A stretch of 64,000 nt of DNA, taken from the NCBI GenBank assembly GCA_025617745.1, contig CM046858.1:45799162-45863161 (forward strand), read 5' to 3'. This stretch comes from Heliocidaris erythrogramma (Eukaryota > Echinodermata > Echinoidea > Camarodonta > Echinometridae). The translations under genes were made by a program, and so were the position numbers. The notes under the pieces were generated by a model. That model was not told where the DNA came from. It did no database searches and was given only the letters and a program-made list of their open reading frames with translations. Shown piece by piece: positions 47,877-60,575 of this stretch. Numbering within the stretch: the stretch's first letter is position 1; each line of letters begins with the position of its first letter.

Positions 47877-50384
47877 AAAATTTTGCTTCAACTCATGTGA
47901 ATACATGTACATTGTAGGTGCTGTGTGATAATAATTAAGCATACAACACATGTACATGTATGCTGCAATCTGAGAAGCCAGAATGTCGCTATGAAAGTTT
48001 GACAACTTTAATGATGGCCATGTGAGTGCCATACTAGATCATACATTTGTAACTTAATATGTACTTGTACATGTATGTATGTGACAGTTTGTGGAAAGTG
48101 CTCTACACTATGTATTACATTACATACATGTACATGTGTAAGTATAAATATCATGCGGGATCTCAGTCTTCCACATATATCCCTAAATGGCTAACATACA
48201 TGTACAGTTAAGAGGAAAAACAACTTTAGAAAAACAGTGATAAAGAGGACAGGAAGTAATAATCTTGTTGTTAATTATGTTAATTGGCAAATCATAACTA
48301 CAGTACACAAGTACTGAAGTGAAAGTTCTTTGAAAATAAATTAGGCATGAAGAAAGGGGAACAAAAACTGAAAGCAAAAAGATTCTGTGATTTAAAAACA
48401 AACTGGTTGTGATGTTTACCATATTAAAAAACTTTGCAGAGCAATCAGTGTCATTTTTTAATCCGTAAAACAGGTTAATTTCTATCTCACTTCATACGCA
48501 CATCTTCAATTTCATAAACAAATTTGTTTTCATTTTGCGAAGGATTTTTCATTTGATACAGGAAATATCACTATTACCTCTAGCAAAGGCGAACTTCCGT
48601 CAACAGCAAAGAGCACAACAGCAAAATCCATCTACATACGTTCTTTGTAAATGATCTATAACATTTGTCAATGGGCTATAAAAACGACACTGATGAAATT
48701 GGGCTATTGATTTTGAATACTGCAAAGTCAAAAAATGTACATGTACATGTATGTGCATGTACAACTGGAAGTCTCTCCTCTGAGGTCAACATAACTTTCA
48801 GCACAGGAAGGAAGAGATAAAAACAAAATCTTTTTGATCAGCATTAAACCTCTGAGCAAGTTATACACAAAAAATAACATCTACATGTACATGTACACAG
48901 TAAAGTTTGTCCTGATATAAACATATTATGCATACATGTAATTAACGGACTATTATAATAGAGTAGGCCAACATCTCACATATAGCAAACTAATAAAATC
49001 ATACCTTTATAATTATGTTGTTTATACAGCAATTAATCATCTTCGCATTGATTCTGAGGGTCCACAAACGCACATGTTTACAATAGTTGACACTCTATGA
49101 GATAGGCAGTTGCCTACATTGTAAATGGAATTTATTGTTTGATCATACAGCATATTCTTTTCGGGGGTGGGGGGCTGGCTTGCCAAAAATTATACCCCAA
49201 AATTGAATGAAAATTAAACCTCAAAAGTTAGCCTGTTCTGCCTGTCAAGTGTTGTAGCGTACAGTGTGCATTTACAATGTATGTACAATGTATGTACATG
49301 TATAGTACGTACAGTGTATACCAAGCAAAAGGTTCCATGCATGCTACAAAACTGTCACACAAGTTACACTGGAGGCCTACATGTACATATTAAATTCAAG
49401 TACCTACATGTACATACCCGGTATATATATGTACATGTACATGTATATACTTGGTACATGTACATGGTGTACTGAACATGTAAAACATTACTCAGGGCCT
49501 ACAGACCCAACAATCTACAGGTATACATGTGTACATGAACTTGAACTGCGATTCTTGAAGAGTGCACTTCAGGGTCTACATGTACATGTGAGCTGTAAAT
49601 AGAAGGGGGCATCCACGATCAATTACACATAGTTTCCTGCGCTATGACAGACAGAGCATGGACCATACAGCAAGCTAGGTTAGGGAAGCAAGAGTCACCA
49701 GCTCAACCGATCACGTGCTTACAGCACAACATGTGACTGCTAGGAAACGCTTTGCAGGTGCCTATATTAATCATTACGTGCAGTGGATATTGGTTGTGAT
49801 TCCAGACTGAAGAAGTAGGCCTACACGTCCATAGAGGCTATAGACCAAAATGTCTACAACATTGTACATAGGCCAGCCTACATGTACATGTACGTGTGTA
49901 CTAGCAATGGGAAGCGATATGAAGTGTAGTGTGTGGGGTATCATGCCTCCCACCCCCACACTCCCTCAAGGCCCCAACACACATTTCCTTTCAAGCAAAT
50001 CTTAAATTTAAAGTGTTTAAAATGAGTTTTGGTTAGTCGATCAGCCTTCTTATTTCAAAATGATCTAGAACTCTCTCACATACAAGCCTATGTACATACA
50101 TTGTACATGTACAGTAGTTGGATGCCTGCATGTACATATCTAATACACAATATCTAGGAGTTATTATGCAAGCATGTATTACTCCTTGGCAATAGCATCC
50201 AATATGGAAGTGTAGGCAGGATGTTAAAACAACATTTTGATTGTAACCTAACCTTCCCAGTGGTGCTAGGAGTACCGTATTAGAAACTGAAGTGTCAATG
50301 TCCCAACAACATAGCATTTCAGAAATTGCTAGTCATCACTGTTATATTTAAGGCATTGCAATATAAACAGAGAGCATACATGTC
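47877..50384. other. Non-coding, dense in TACATGTA words
   Basis: No exon is recognised. Self-complementary ACATGTACATGT strings are frequent around 48055-48140, 48735-48755 and 49280-49460. Confidence 0.4.
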
Positions 50385-50388
50385 TTAA

Positions 50389-50990
50389 AGGGCAATCCGA
50401 CCTTGGTAATAATATGATTTGTGTGAAAGCAGACACATAAAGAAAAACAGGATGGTGAAAGTTTGAAAGAAATCGGACAAGAACTAAGAAAGTTATGGAT
50501 GTTTGAAAAATGAGATCACTACGTCTATGCGAATCTCAAATTGGCAATTTGGTGAGTCGACTGTGACATTCTTGTGGACAACTCTCCCATTTGTCGTACA
50601 CAAAAATATCAATAATTTTGGGTTTTCTTCAAGGCGCTTTTACCCTCTGGGCAGTACTCAAAATATATTGGAGATAGCATATTGTTATAGGTCCTCATGA
50701 AAGAAGAAGATCCTGCTGAGTATTCCATTTTGAAGAAAGCAACATTTTTAGTCATTTTGTATGTTGGAGCGAATGGGAGAGTTGTTGACAGCTACATCAG
50801 AGTGACATTACACATGTACCTATTCGGCCAATTTGAAATTCCTAAATATATATGTATGATTACAACTTTCAAAACTTCATAACTTCCTTTTAATATTGCT
50901 TTTCCGATTTCGTTCAAACTTTCATCAGTCTGCTTCTCTGATTTTTCCTCTTTCTTTCAAAGCAACTTGCTATTAAGGTTGGATTTCCCT
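50389..50990 (+). mobile_element. TTAA-target foldback (family Q), copy 2
   Basis: 602 bp, from AGGGCAATCCGACC after TTAA (50385-50388) to GGTTGGATTTCCCT before TTTA, a probable decayed TTAA. The ends are inverted repeats and the interior is partly palindromic, with AACTCTCCCAT and GGGAGAGTTGTTGAC on opposite arms. It encodes nothing. Confidence 0.85.
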
Positions 50991-51808
50991 TTTATATCAA
51001 CCATAAAAATCAAGGGCTAATCTTGTCTTATATCTAGATCAGAAACTAACTTTTTAGGGCAAAATTGTGAAAATGATAATTTCTAACCCAGCATTTTTTC
51101 CCCCAAAAAACTACATTGTAGAAAAAAAAATGTACAATAAAGTACATGTATACTGTAGAAAAACATAACCCTCCTTCGACTTTGCTTTTATTTTTTAAAA
51201 TGTTTTTATTGTGAAAACATATCCCGTAGCCAGTAAGATGTAGTCTTCTGAATGGCCATGCAGACAGCTTGTTCTAAAACAATCTTTAAAACAAGTGGGT
51301 TTTTTTTTTTTTCCATTCTAATCATGATGCCACAAAATGTCCTAAATTAACAAGTATGAAAGGACAGGGTATGCTGTTTAGTGATGTCTGAATACTGCAT
51401 AGTTTACCGCTACTTGACTTTCCTTCCTGATTCAGGAGCTTTACGTGCAGCTTTCAGTTTCAAGCCGCTCTTTTCATAAAGCCTGTATCACTATTCATTC
51501 ATTCTATCAAATATGAATGATTTATTGAAATTCACAATGTACATGTAGCCATAAACAATTACAAAACTAGAATAAATACACAAACACCAAAACTGGATTG
51601 AATTTTTAATATTGATATCACAAGAGATGCATGTGCCTTTTTGTTCACACTTTAGCTCCTTGTGGATATTACAGTGTGGAAGATATCTCCCAGACAATAT
51701 TAATGTATTGTATTGTTTTGTCTTATCAAGTTTTGTTTTGTCTTTAATATATAATCAAGTTTTGTTTTTATTTATTTTTATTTTTAACAACAGCTCTTTT
51801 GGAACTGC
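50991..51808. other. Non-coding, no gene seen
   Basis: AT-rich, with a T tract near 51300-51312. Confidence 0.4.
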
Positions 51809-51975
51809 CCCCCCCCCCCCCCCCCCCCCCCCGTTTCATAAAAGTTGTTATCAATTAAACAAGTTATAATAATTGTTATAAGCTACTGAAATCCTTGAAT
51901 TTGATTGGCTGATAGCAAATTTGTCACAGAAATGGGGCAGTTGTTACTGATAACAAGTTTTATGAAACCGGGCCC
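51809..51975. mobile_element. Palindromic MITE (family P), copy 5, with a C tract at its left end
   Basis: A C run of about 24 bp ends at the first base of the element, which continues GTTTCATAAAAGTTGTTATC and closes with GATAACAAGTTTTATGAAAC and CGGGCCC. The core TTTGATTGGCTGA is diverged from the other copies. Confidence 0.85.
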
Positions 51976-54837
51976 TGCTGGGGTAAGAGGCTCCCCATTG
52001 TTTGTTGTCTCCCCATTGTTTGTTGTTTGGTTTTTTCCAGCTCGATTCACACTCCTCCGTTCACATCCCTTCAGTTTGAACTGGAAAGACATTCTGCCTA
52101 TTAAAACAACCTGGGCAAAGCAAATTACAGAGACACCTTCATGTACAGATTCATGCAGATGATAGATATGGATATGAGCCTGATCGGAATAAGAGTAGGA
52201 TTTTGTCTGTCCGTGACAATGAATATTTTATTGATTATAATTTTACTACGTACGTGACCATGACAAAATTTTATTAAATTTCAACTCCTTCAGCGGTGCT
52301 CTTCACAATGAAACATAAATGAGCTCTCTTCAATTTATAGATACTTTTTTTGCTACAGGCCTTCAAACTTTCAAAACATGTTCAATGTCCATCCGTGACT
52401 TACTAATCAGGTTCATGTCAAAGAAGATATTGAATACCAAATTGTTGTTGTTAAATGCATAATGTTACAAGTGCACTGTATCCAATGTTAGTAGTTGCCA
52501 TTGTAAATTAATCACTTAATACTGCCCATTCTGGGTCAGTGCGGCGTCAGGGTTATCGGCAAACCGACACCATCCATCATTTCAAAAGCCAATTACTGGT
52601 TTGTGAGTGAAGAATTAAACAAGAGGCTACTAGAATATTGCCTTATCCTCTCTGAAACAATCAAGTCATATGAGGTACATGTGATGGTTTACCATAGATG
52701 ACTTCCAGTCTCTCTGTTGTTGCTAGGTAACATCATGGATGCAGGCACCAGGGAGGAGACATCCCTCTAAAAGTCAAGGAAGACTCCAGGGCCATTAGAC
52801 TAATCACTCACTCACCCGCACCACACAAGTTCATCATTGTGCTATAACTATAAATGAAAGTTCAACACAAACTGGGTACATTACATGTACAATGTATTCA
52901 TCTATACATTTGTAGTCTATGCATTCCCAATAATGAATCCCCAGCCTTGAGAATTGCTCTCTGACATTGCAGGCTGTGTATGCGTATCCAACCAAAGCAA
53001 TGTGTCACATGTACATGTATAATCTGAAAACTCCCACGTATTCAATTTTTGAACCCATCCACCACTTCAAAAAAAACCAAAACTGTCCTAGTGAAGAGAA
53101 ATACAAGGGCTAATGTTTGCCTAGTGTTGAGAATTTTTTTCCGACATTACAGTGTATAATTTGAAAACTCCAGAGTAATTGCTTTACTTTGTTTCAATTT
53201 TTGAACCAACCCCTATCTCCCCACCCCCTCCCTTGTGTTGAGAATAGTTTCCTGACATTGCAGTGTATAATCTGAAAACTCCAAAGCACTTGCTTTTACT
53301 TTGTTTCAATTTTGAACTATTCCCCATCTCCCCCCCCCCCCCCCCCCCCCCCTCCTAGTGAAAAAAATACAGGGGCTAATTGGAAAGGGGTACAGACCAG
53401 GTGACTTCTTATCCAATGGCTCCAGGGGCAAAATCTTGAGCTCTCCAGAGTTGAATATACATGTACATGTATGTATCTCTCCTCCTGTGAATTGTTTGTA
53501 ACATTAACTGAATGCCTTTAGAGTTTTAGTGTCATCTTTGAAGAAAGGAAATCTCAGCAGAGCAATGCCACTTGAAACAAAATACATTTTGTTTAAAAGT
53601 AGTTATTGTCTTGGAATGTCTTTCAATTGTCTATTTCCACAAGCTACAAGCACATCCTCAAACACATTGATTGGTGCTATGAACTTCCTTGTTTCCATAC
53701 TATTTTTTACAATATAGATATCAAAATTTTGTTGCTCACTTGTAAGTTTTCTTTTCAGAGGAATTGGTTAAGAAAGATATATTTGCAATGATAAATACAT
53801 CTTGATTGTGAGGAATTCATTCTTTCAAAAATACATTTTTTCTTTTGTAAATTGTTATCAAACTTTTTGGCATTCATAATCAAGGCTGAATTATGAATAC
53901 TTTAATGGGATATTGAAGGGATATTGAAGGGATATTGAAGGTAAAAAATGCATTGAAAGGGTCACCTTCGTCAGATTGTTCAGCACATCCTTTTTCTGTA
54001 TTTGCATTTAGGGAATGCCTGTAAATTCCAAATATTCCTCACACTTTGCAAGGACTGTTTACTGATACCCGGAACACCCTGCACACGCTCCCATCCCCTG
54101 CAGCAAGGATCAAGACACCATTATTGCAAGCGAAGGGAGGAAGAACAGGAGCACGCCCAGAACGAGAACCAGAAATTATCACCACTCCTGAATCAATAAC
54201 AGGCCACTCTAATCTCGTTACTCTGCATTTACCTCACAATCTTACGCAGATTAGCAGCAACACTTTCCTCAAATTACAATGCTGGGGCAAGGCACAGCAT
54301 TGGGTGTGAAGAAGAGCAACTTAGAGATTATTACAAGATTATTGAATTTCGTCTCTTCCGAGAGATGCAAAACAGAATTTTCTTGGCATGCTGAGAGTGA
54401 TAAGTGCTTGTAAAACAGGCAATAAAATGCTACATGTATCTTTAGGACAGGCATTCATGAACAGGCAACTTGAACTTCAAGGACTCACAAGGTTTTTTAT
54501 CAACTTTTACACTGATATGATGTAAAATCAACAAAAAAGGGTTTGGCACCCCAAGATAATAAAGAGAGACAAAGACAGAGTGTTAACAATGGGTTTTCAT
54601 AAATAATGTAAGATTTATGTTCTTACAAGATGCATTTTGTTGACGTATTTAAAAAATAAAGAAACAGTTGGGGTTTTTTTTAAATGTTGGTAATTCCGTT
54701 GTTAATTGCATGTACATGTACCTTTCACAGTTATATTTTTGCTAGCTTTCTAAAGGTGGTATCTCACTGAACGGCGAATGCTTACGAATGTTGCGAATTT
54801 TGCTGCTAAAAACCAAGAATTTCATGTAATTTCATGT
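51976..54837. other. Non-coding, no gene seen, with a C tract and a short tandem
   Basis: A C run of over 20 bp lies at 53330-53352. The 11-bp unit GGGATATTGAA is repeated three times at 53908-53940. Frames around 54046-54309 show no recognisable domain and no link to the mannosidase. Confidence 0.4.
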
Positions 54838-55380
54838 AAACTGACCTCTGTGACCTCCTTATCCCAAAATCTAATCAGTTCATCTTCGTATGGGGATACA
54901 TACTAGTACCAAGTTTGAAGTTCTTACCTCAAACAGTTCTTAAGATATCGCAGTAACGAGGCTAAAAACCAAGAATTTCATGTAATTTCATGTAAATTGA
55001 CCTCTGTGACCTCTGACCTTTGACCTACTTACCCCAAAATCTAATCAGTTCATCTTTCTATGGGGATACATACTGGTACCAAGTTTGAAGTTCTTACCTC
55101 AAACAGTTCTTGAGATATCAAGGTAACGGTGCTAAAAAACCAGTAATTTCATATAATTTCATGTAAATTGACCTCTGTGACCTCTGACCTACTTACCCCA
55201 AAATCTAATCAGTTCATCTTCGTATGGGGATACATACTAGTACCAAGTTTGAGGTTCCTACCTCAAATGATTCTTCAGATATCGCGGTAACGAGAAGTGG
55301 GACGGACGGACGCACGGACGGACAACCCGAAAACATAATGCCTCCGGCACCCACCTTCGGTGGGCGGAGGCATAATGAAA
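54838..55380. repeat. Repeat Z, about 150-bp units x 3, with a terminal hairpin
   Basis: Three units match the plan of 19086-19718 and end in GACGGACGGACGCACGGAC-like sequence, ACAACCCGAAAACATAAT and a strong hairpin (55340-55371). The units contain several TGACCT words, densest at 54998-55026. Confidence 0.85.
55340..55371. other. Strong hairpin at the end of repeat Z
   Basis: The arms GCCTCCGGCACCCACC and GGTGGGCGGAGGC pair with one bulge around a TTC loop. ATAAT flanks both sides. It is missing from the other copy of the repeat. Confidence 0.8.
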
Positions 55381-55993
55381 CAATATTTGTAAGTCAAAAA
55401 ATGTTAAATAGTACCAAACCACTGTAATTTTTCCTGTCTCACCTATAATAACGGGCGAAACTACCCGTCTGTCTGGTATCAAGTCAGAATAACTACAACA
55501 TGATTTGCTCAATCTAGGGTATCACAGTACCAGGCTTATTTCGAATAGAATATAACAATGCAAATGTGTACATAGAAACGAGATATCACTAATCAAACGC
55601 ATTGTTAATGATTATGGGAAATTCATACCATTGCATATATTTGTACGAAACCAATCAACACACCAAAAAATATTAAGGAGTGAAATTGTGATTTTAAAAA
55701 TAGCCAAAATTCAATCATATACACTCTCACTTTATACATGCAGCATATAATCATTTTAAAAAAATTGGTTGTTCCAGGAGAACTTCTCTGACTGGTACAC
55801 TGATAGTGAAGTTTTCTCAAGAATTTTTTTTTTTTTTTACCTAGAGTTCTTTTGAATTTCTTTATGAGGTTTTCTCACAAACAATTTTGAAATGTAATTT
55901 ACACTGTATTTTACTTTTACTAGAGTTTTTTCAAAACATATTACTTTACTTGCTATTTATTTTCTGCCATTTAGTCTACCAAGTCATACATGT
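55381..55993. other. Non-coding, no gene seen
   Basis: AT-rich, with a T tract near 55827-55839. Confidence 0.4.
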
Positions 55994-56258
55994 ATAATAA
56001 TGATTATATTGGGTATTTTTATAGTGCTCATAAGGTGCTCAAGGCGCTCCAATATTAACCCCGGCTCTAGCTACATGTAGGCTACCGAATTCGGTGCTCA
56101 CAGCATTCAAGGAATTCCTTCCTACTGGTACCCATTTAACACCTGGGTTGAGAGTGGCAAATGCAGATTAAGGTCTTGCCTTAGAACACTAGTGCCGTGC
56201 CGGGGTTCGAACCCACGACCTTCACATCTCCAGTCAAGTGTTTAAACCACTCGACTGC
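55994..56258 (-). mobile_element. tRNA-derived SINE
   Basis: On the minus strand, a tRNA-like head starts near 56258, with an A-box-like stretch (GTGGTTTAAACACTTGACTG) and a perfect B box GGTTCGAACCC at about 56203-56214. The body ends in an AAAAATACCC run and an ATT-rich tail near 55994-56005. The head resembles tRNA sequences with GGAGATGTGAAGGTCGTGGG before the B box. It would be transcribed by RNA polymerase III from its internal promoter and moved by a LINE. It is a full-length-looking copy. Confidence 0.8.
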
Positions 56259-56384
56259 ATGTACATTATGTCATTTGAGAAGCTGTCCTGACAAAACCCT
56301 TTTGGTTTTTCATCAGCTGTACCCAATTCAGTTTCATCACCATGTGATTTGAGATAATATGGGGGTCCGCTTGCTACATGTACA

Positions 56385-56645
56385 TGTATTCATAAGGACT
56401 GTCATTCATAGAAAAACCGCTATTCATTTAACACGTGTTATGAATAGTGGTCCTTATGAAGTGTGGTCCTTGTGAATGGAGGTCCTTATGAATAGCAAGG
56501 TAATGGTTTGCTCGCTATTCATAAGGACTGCTATTCATATAGAACCGCTATTCATTTAGTTACATGTATGCATTATGGATTGTAGTTTTTAATATGAATA
56601 AGTAGTGCTTATGAATAGCGGTCCAAATGACTAGCGAGTTTACCC
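56385..56645. repeat. Array of GGTCCTTATGAATAG words in both orientations
   Basis: At least eight copies of CTATTCATAAGGAC or its reverse lie within 260 bp, with spacings of about 20-45 bp. Their arrangement makes a large imperfect palindrome. No terminal repeats separate from the array and no target duplication were found. Confidence 0.7.
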
Positions 56646-56755
56646 CGTAATATGCTATACATGGAATTTGCATGTTTTCATTAAATGTCTTGTAAAACGT
56701 TTTTAAAGACATGGATAATTGAATTGAATAAATTGAGCTGAACTCTCCATAGCTA

Positions 56756-57212
56756 CTGTATAAGCTGATATTTTCGCGTACAGATATTTTCGCGAATGGT
56801 GACCTCTGCCACGTATTCGCGTGTTGTTAAATTCACGTTCACCACCACACACACAACAGATCTAGGGAAAGACATCAAGGGATAAATAACCTAAACAGAG
56901 TTGATATTCCCTATCTGAGAGTGGAAAAAGCGAATACATTTACACATCGCAGGAATTGGAATGTGGCCAAAAAAATCTGAGCATGCAATTGTTAGGGCTA
57001 GCTAGCTAGGCATGCTAGGGGATCGCGAAGCGACAACGCATGGTTTGTACTACTAATAGTACAGCACTGTATTGTTCGCCCTGTAAAAATGTGCTCTCGT
57101 AATGTTGCATGCTCATATGAGAATATTTTCGAGTGTTGTTAAATTCGCGGGTGATCTTTCATTCGCGAAATTCGCGAAAATAAAACCCTCGCGAAAATAA
57201 CAGCTTATACAG
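56756..57212. mobile_element. Mariner-like MITE, TA target
   Basis: 457 bp with ends CTGTATAAGCTG and CAGCTTATACAG, continuing inward as inverted TATTTTCGCG. TA flanks both sides (56754-56755, 57213-57214). Inside, GTGTTGTTAAATTC is repeated directly. Confidence 0.85.
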
Positions 57213-57775
57213 TAATCACTATGCTCCTGCTCATGTGTGTTTCTATACATGTAGCTGTATGATACTCTACAGTAATATGTATTTCTGTTTCACATTCTAG
57301 GCCAATACACGTTCTATTAAACATGTAGGCCATTTGTCTGCATACAGGTTGGACTTTGACTGTCCACACTTTCTAAATGTGTCTAGTACTACTAGACAAT
57401 CAGAATAATTCCACTTTTATGATTTTCAAAATTAACCCACTTCAAGAAAAAAGTTGGAAAAAAGAAAAAGAAAAAAAGAAGCAAGATTGCATGAGGTCAT
57501 TCTCCCTCCATCAGGGGGTGTATCTTTGTTGACTTAACACTACACACAGAGCTTCGTATTTATTCAGTGAGATATTGAGGTACACATAGATTCTAATTGG
57601 GGCAGGGCTGCCTTCAAAATGCATGAACTTGGAGTTGGACTGCTTTATCACACATGTTCCAATGCCTACAATAGTACAGGGTGTCCTACATACATGTACA
57701 TGTACATTAAAAAATAAAACAACAACACATTAGAGAGTTGTTGCCTCCAGCGAACATGTACAAGACGTTTCCTAT
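57213..57775. other. Non-coding, no gene seen
   Basis: No recognisable content between two transposons. Confidence 0.4.
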
Positions 57776-59150
57776 CATTATGAACATAGCGAACAAAGAA
57801 GCACACAAAATATACATGTACAGCTCCTCATTGTACTGTAACTTCCACAATTGCTCTGGTTGACAAAAGAACATCCGGTCATTGCTATTTAATATGTAAA
57901 AATATTTAGAACAGGTGTCACATGCATTCACTGTTCTACTTATTTCACATAATAGCTGGGTCATTTCATCAGGTTGGGACACATTTGTGTGACATGGCTT
58001 GTATTATTAAAATTATCAGCAGGTTTTCTTGTTTTTATTTCATAAAATATTCATATCCGAGTATTTAAATATTTTAAGTTGTTTTCAGTCAGGAAAGTTA
58101 AGCTATCACAAAGATATGATTAAAAGTGTCGCCTCTGACGTAACATTGACGCGGTGTCAGTGTTACGTCATGAAAAACACATTTCCTTTGTTTTTCTGGA
58201 ATGTAACCAACAGTTAGGGACATATTAAGTATAAATATTTACAATACATGCTTCGACAACAGATGAAACCTTTATCCTTCATAATTGATATCATAATATG
58301 GTGGAAAACTTGTTTCAAACAAAATTTGAATGCTGACGTAACACTGACACAGTGATTAGTATGTAATTTGTGGTCCAGTCACAGGATTATCCATCAAACT
58401 TAAGTGGTTTTCAGGTAGAATCCTCTCTCTTCTACATAATTAATATGTTTAAATTCCAGGGGTTTATGTGGATTTTCTAAAATAAAACAATCTCTGACTT
58501 AACATTTTCCACTTTGTGGTGTGACATGAAAAATCTAAACGATGTAGATGAAAATATTTTTATTTTGTTTCGCATGATTTAGAAACATTTTGTATGTGTT
58601 GTCTTGAGGATACATCTGGACAGGAAAAAAAAGTACAGTAATTTCTCCAGAAATTGGGGTACACAAAGAGCAGAAAGATGAGAAAAGTATAAAATGAGAG
58701 TGATGACGTAACATGACACCACAATAGTAACAAATTTGCTATTTCTCTTGTACAAAGATGCTGGATATCATCAAAGCAGGTGTTTTTATAGATAGAGTTT
58801 TCATATTGAGTCAGATAAGCTAGTTTAAGTTGTTCGTTATAGGAAAAACAAAGAGAAACTTGACAAGCCAAAATTCTGATGTAACATTGACACCGTGTCA
58901 ACGTTACGTCAGATTTATAGGTTTTTAGGGTATTTTTAAAATAAATCATGTGTACACATGGAGAGAAACATATGAAATGATTGATTACCCTAAATCTTAA
59001 TATTACATAAGATAACTGCATTGATTGTACTGATATTTTCAATGATACAAGCTTTTTCATCCAAAATTTTCAAGCGTGTCCCAACCTGGTGAAATTACCC
59101 AGCTATGAAGGGATATTTTGTCCGCTCTCTTTATCTTCCTGTTCATAGTG
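57776..59150. mobile_element. CACTA-like MITE, copy 1, split by a GGGTC element
   Basis: The ends are CATTATGAACA and GTTCATAGTG, flanked by TAT on both sides (57773-57775, 59151-59153), a 3-bp duplication. The sequence parallels the intact copy at 61116-61381, including GAACAAAGAAGC, AATATACA and GTAGAACAGGTGTCACA-like phrases. Copy B sits inside it. Confidence 0.82.
57958..59100. mobile_element. GGGTC-type DNA transposon (copy B), 1143 bp
   Basis: The ends GGGTCATTTCATCAGGTTGG and the mirror CCAACCTGGTGAAATTACCC are flanked by AGCT at 57954-57957 and 59101-59104. The interior carries the motif TGACGTAACATTGACACC or its reverse at 58136-58170 (inverted pair), 58334-58350, 58704-58720 and 58877-58911 (inverted pair). 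No transposase is seen; short frames simply translate the motif. Confidence 0.9.
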
Positions 59151-59775
59151 TATACTTCCACAGTATAGAAATTTCACTGCAGGGTCTGAGCCAAAAGAAG
59201 TCAACATAAACCCTAAATTTTCAATTTAAGATTTGTGTCTCCCCTTGTATATCACATGAAAGCTGAGAACCTGTAGTTTATGAAAATGTACATGTCTCTT
59301 CATGATTGCGTTCCGTTTTTTATAAAATAACCTTTAAACTGGAAAAGAGCGCCCTCGTAGCGCGACGGGACGGAATTACTAGAAAAAGCAATTTAAAAAA
59401 AAGTGAAAGGGCATTTGAAAAATGAAGTTTGGAGTTGGAATACTATATGCAATATTATTCAATCCCAATGCCAGTTCTGGCAATATTCTGCTATAATTGG
59501 GTTAAAATTTGAACTTTTTGGTGCAAAATTGTATTTTGGGGCACTTTGACACCCCCTTTTATTTTTTTGTAGGATAAAGTGGAGTTTATAGACTGAGGTC
59601 TTATAAAGTATCAATGAACTATCGCACCGTCACTTCTGTCCCATTAAAATTGATTCCCTTATATTTCGAGAAGAATTGTGATGTGTTCCTTTTTTTTTTC
59701 CCGTCCCGTCGCATTTACATGTAGTGGGTATTTAAGGGATTTTAGGCGCAACGGGACAGAATTTTGCATGGAAAG

Positions 59776-60575
59776 TAAGCCTGAGTCGAATCGATTGGCT
59801 AGCCGGTGTTCGATCGAAGACATCGAATCCCGAATACATTTTGGCAAATTCGGTGCATCGATTTGTAGTCCGCCAGATTTTTTACTACCGTAGCCACCAT
59901 GAAAAAATCAAATAAAAAAAGAAACTCCGTAACGTACAGCATATAGCAGAGAACGTGAAGGCGACTTCAAAGTTCAAACTGTTGGCTAACTTTCGCTAAT
60001 TCGCTCGCGCAGGACTTCGCGCTGTACCTGTGCTTTCTCTATGGAAAAATCGTTTTGTCGTTACGAACTGAAGTTTACGATAATTTTCTTGCACTCTCTC
60101 TGCATTGTCAATTTGACAATTGTATAATTGAACATGATAAATACGGGCATGAGTACGAGTGTTCCTACTTAATTCGCAATAACTAATATCACACTCTCAT
60201 CAAATTGGCAATTACTTCTGAATGATCTCTGAAGCTGAATGAAGTCGAGTCTATATTGAGCGACGAAAAGTTTATTTCGTATTGTTTTTTTTTTTTGGCA
60301 TCGAACAAACGTGTTCCATTCAGCTCTCCAAAGACAAAGTAAGATTATTAATTCTTTGAATTTGAAACATTGTCGGGTGTGTCGACAATGAGCATCGCCC
60401 ATACAACATATGCCCGCGATGCCAGCGGACCAGTCACCGGTGCATGGTGCATGCACTGCGTGCAACTGTGTGCAACTCTGTTTTCACCGCACATCATTTA
60501 TCGATTAACCGGTATTCGATCGAATCAAAGCCGTCGAATCCCGGTTTATGAAATATTCGATATGACTCAGGCTTA
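59776..60575. mobile_element. hAT-like element inside copy C
   Basis: 800 bp with ends TAAGCCTGAGTC and GACTCAGGCTTA. The flanks ATGGAAAG (59768-59775) and ATGGACAG (60576-60583) form an 8-bp duplication with one mismatch. Subterminal TCGATTGGCTAGCCGGTGTT-type sequence is mirrored near 60500-60540. No transposase is encoded. Confidence 0.82.

Noticed and set aside
54046-54309. An 87-codon plus-strand frame of moderate complexity
   Set aside because: No recognisable domain, no splice or promoter context, and an overlapping frame of similar length.
58029-59060. Frames of 62 and 166 codons in GGGTC copy B sharing a Cys-containing peptide
   Set aside because: The shared peptide is the translation of the repeated DNA motif, in opposite orientations. 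No transposase domain is present.
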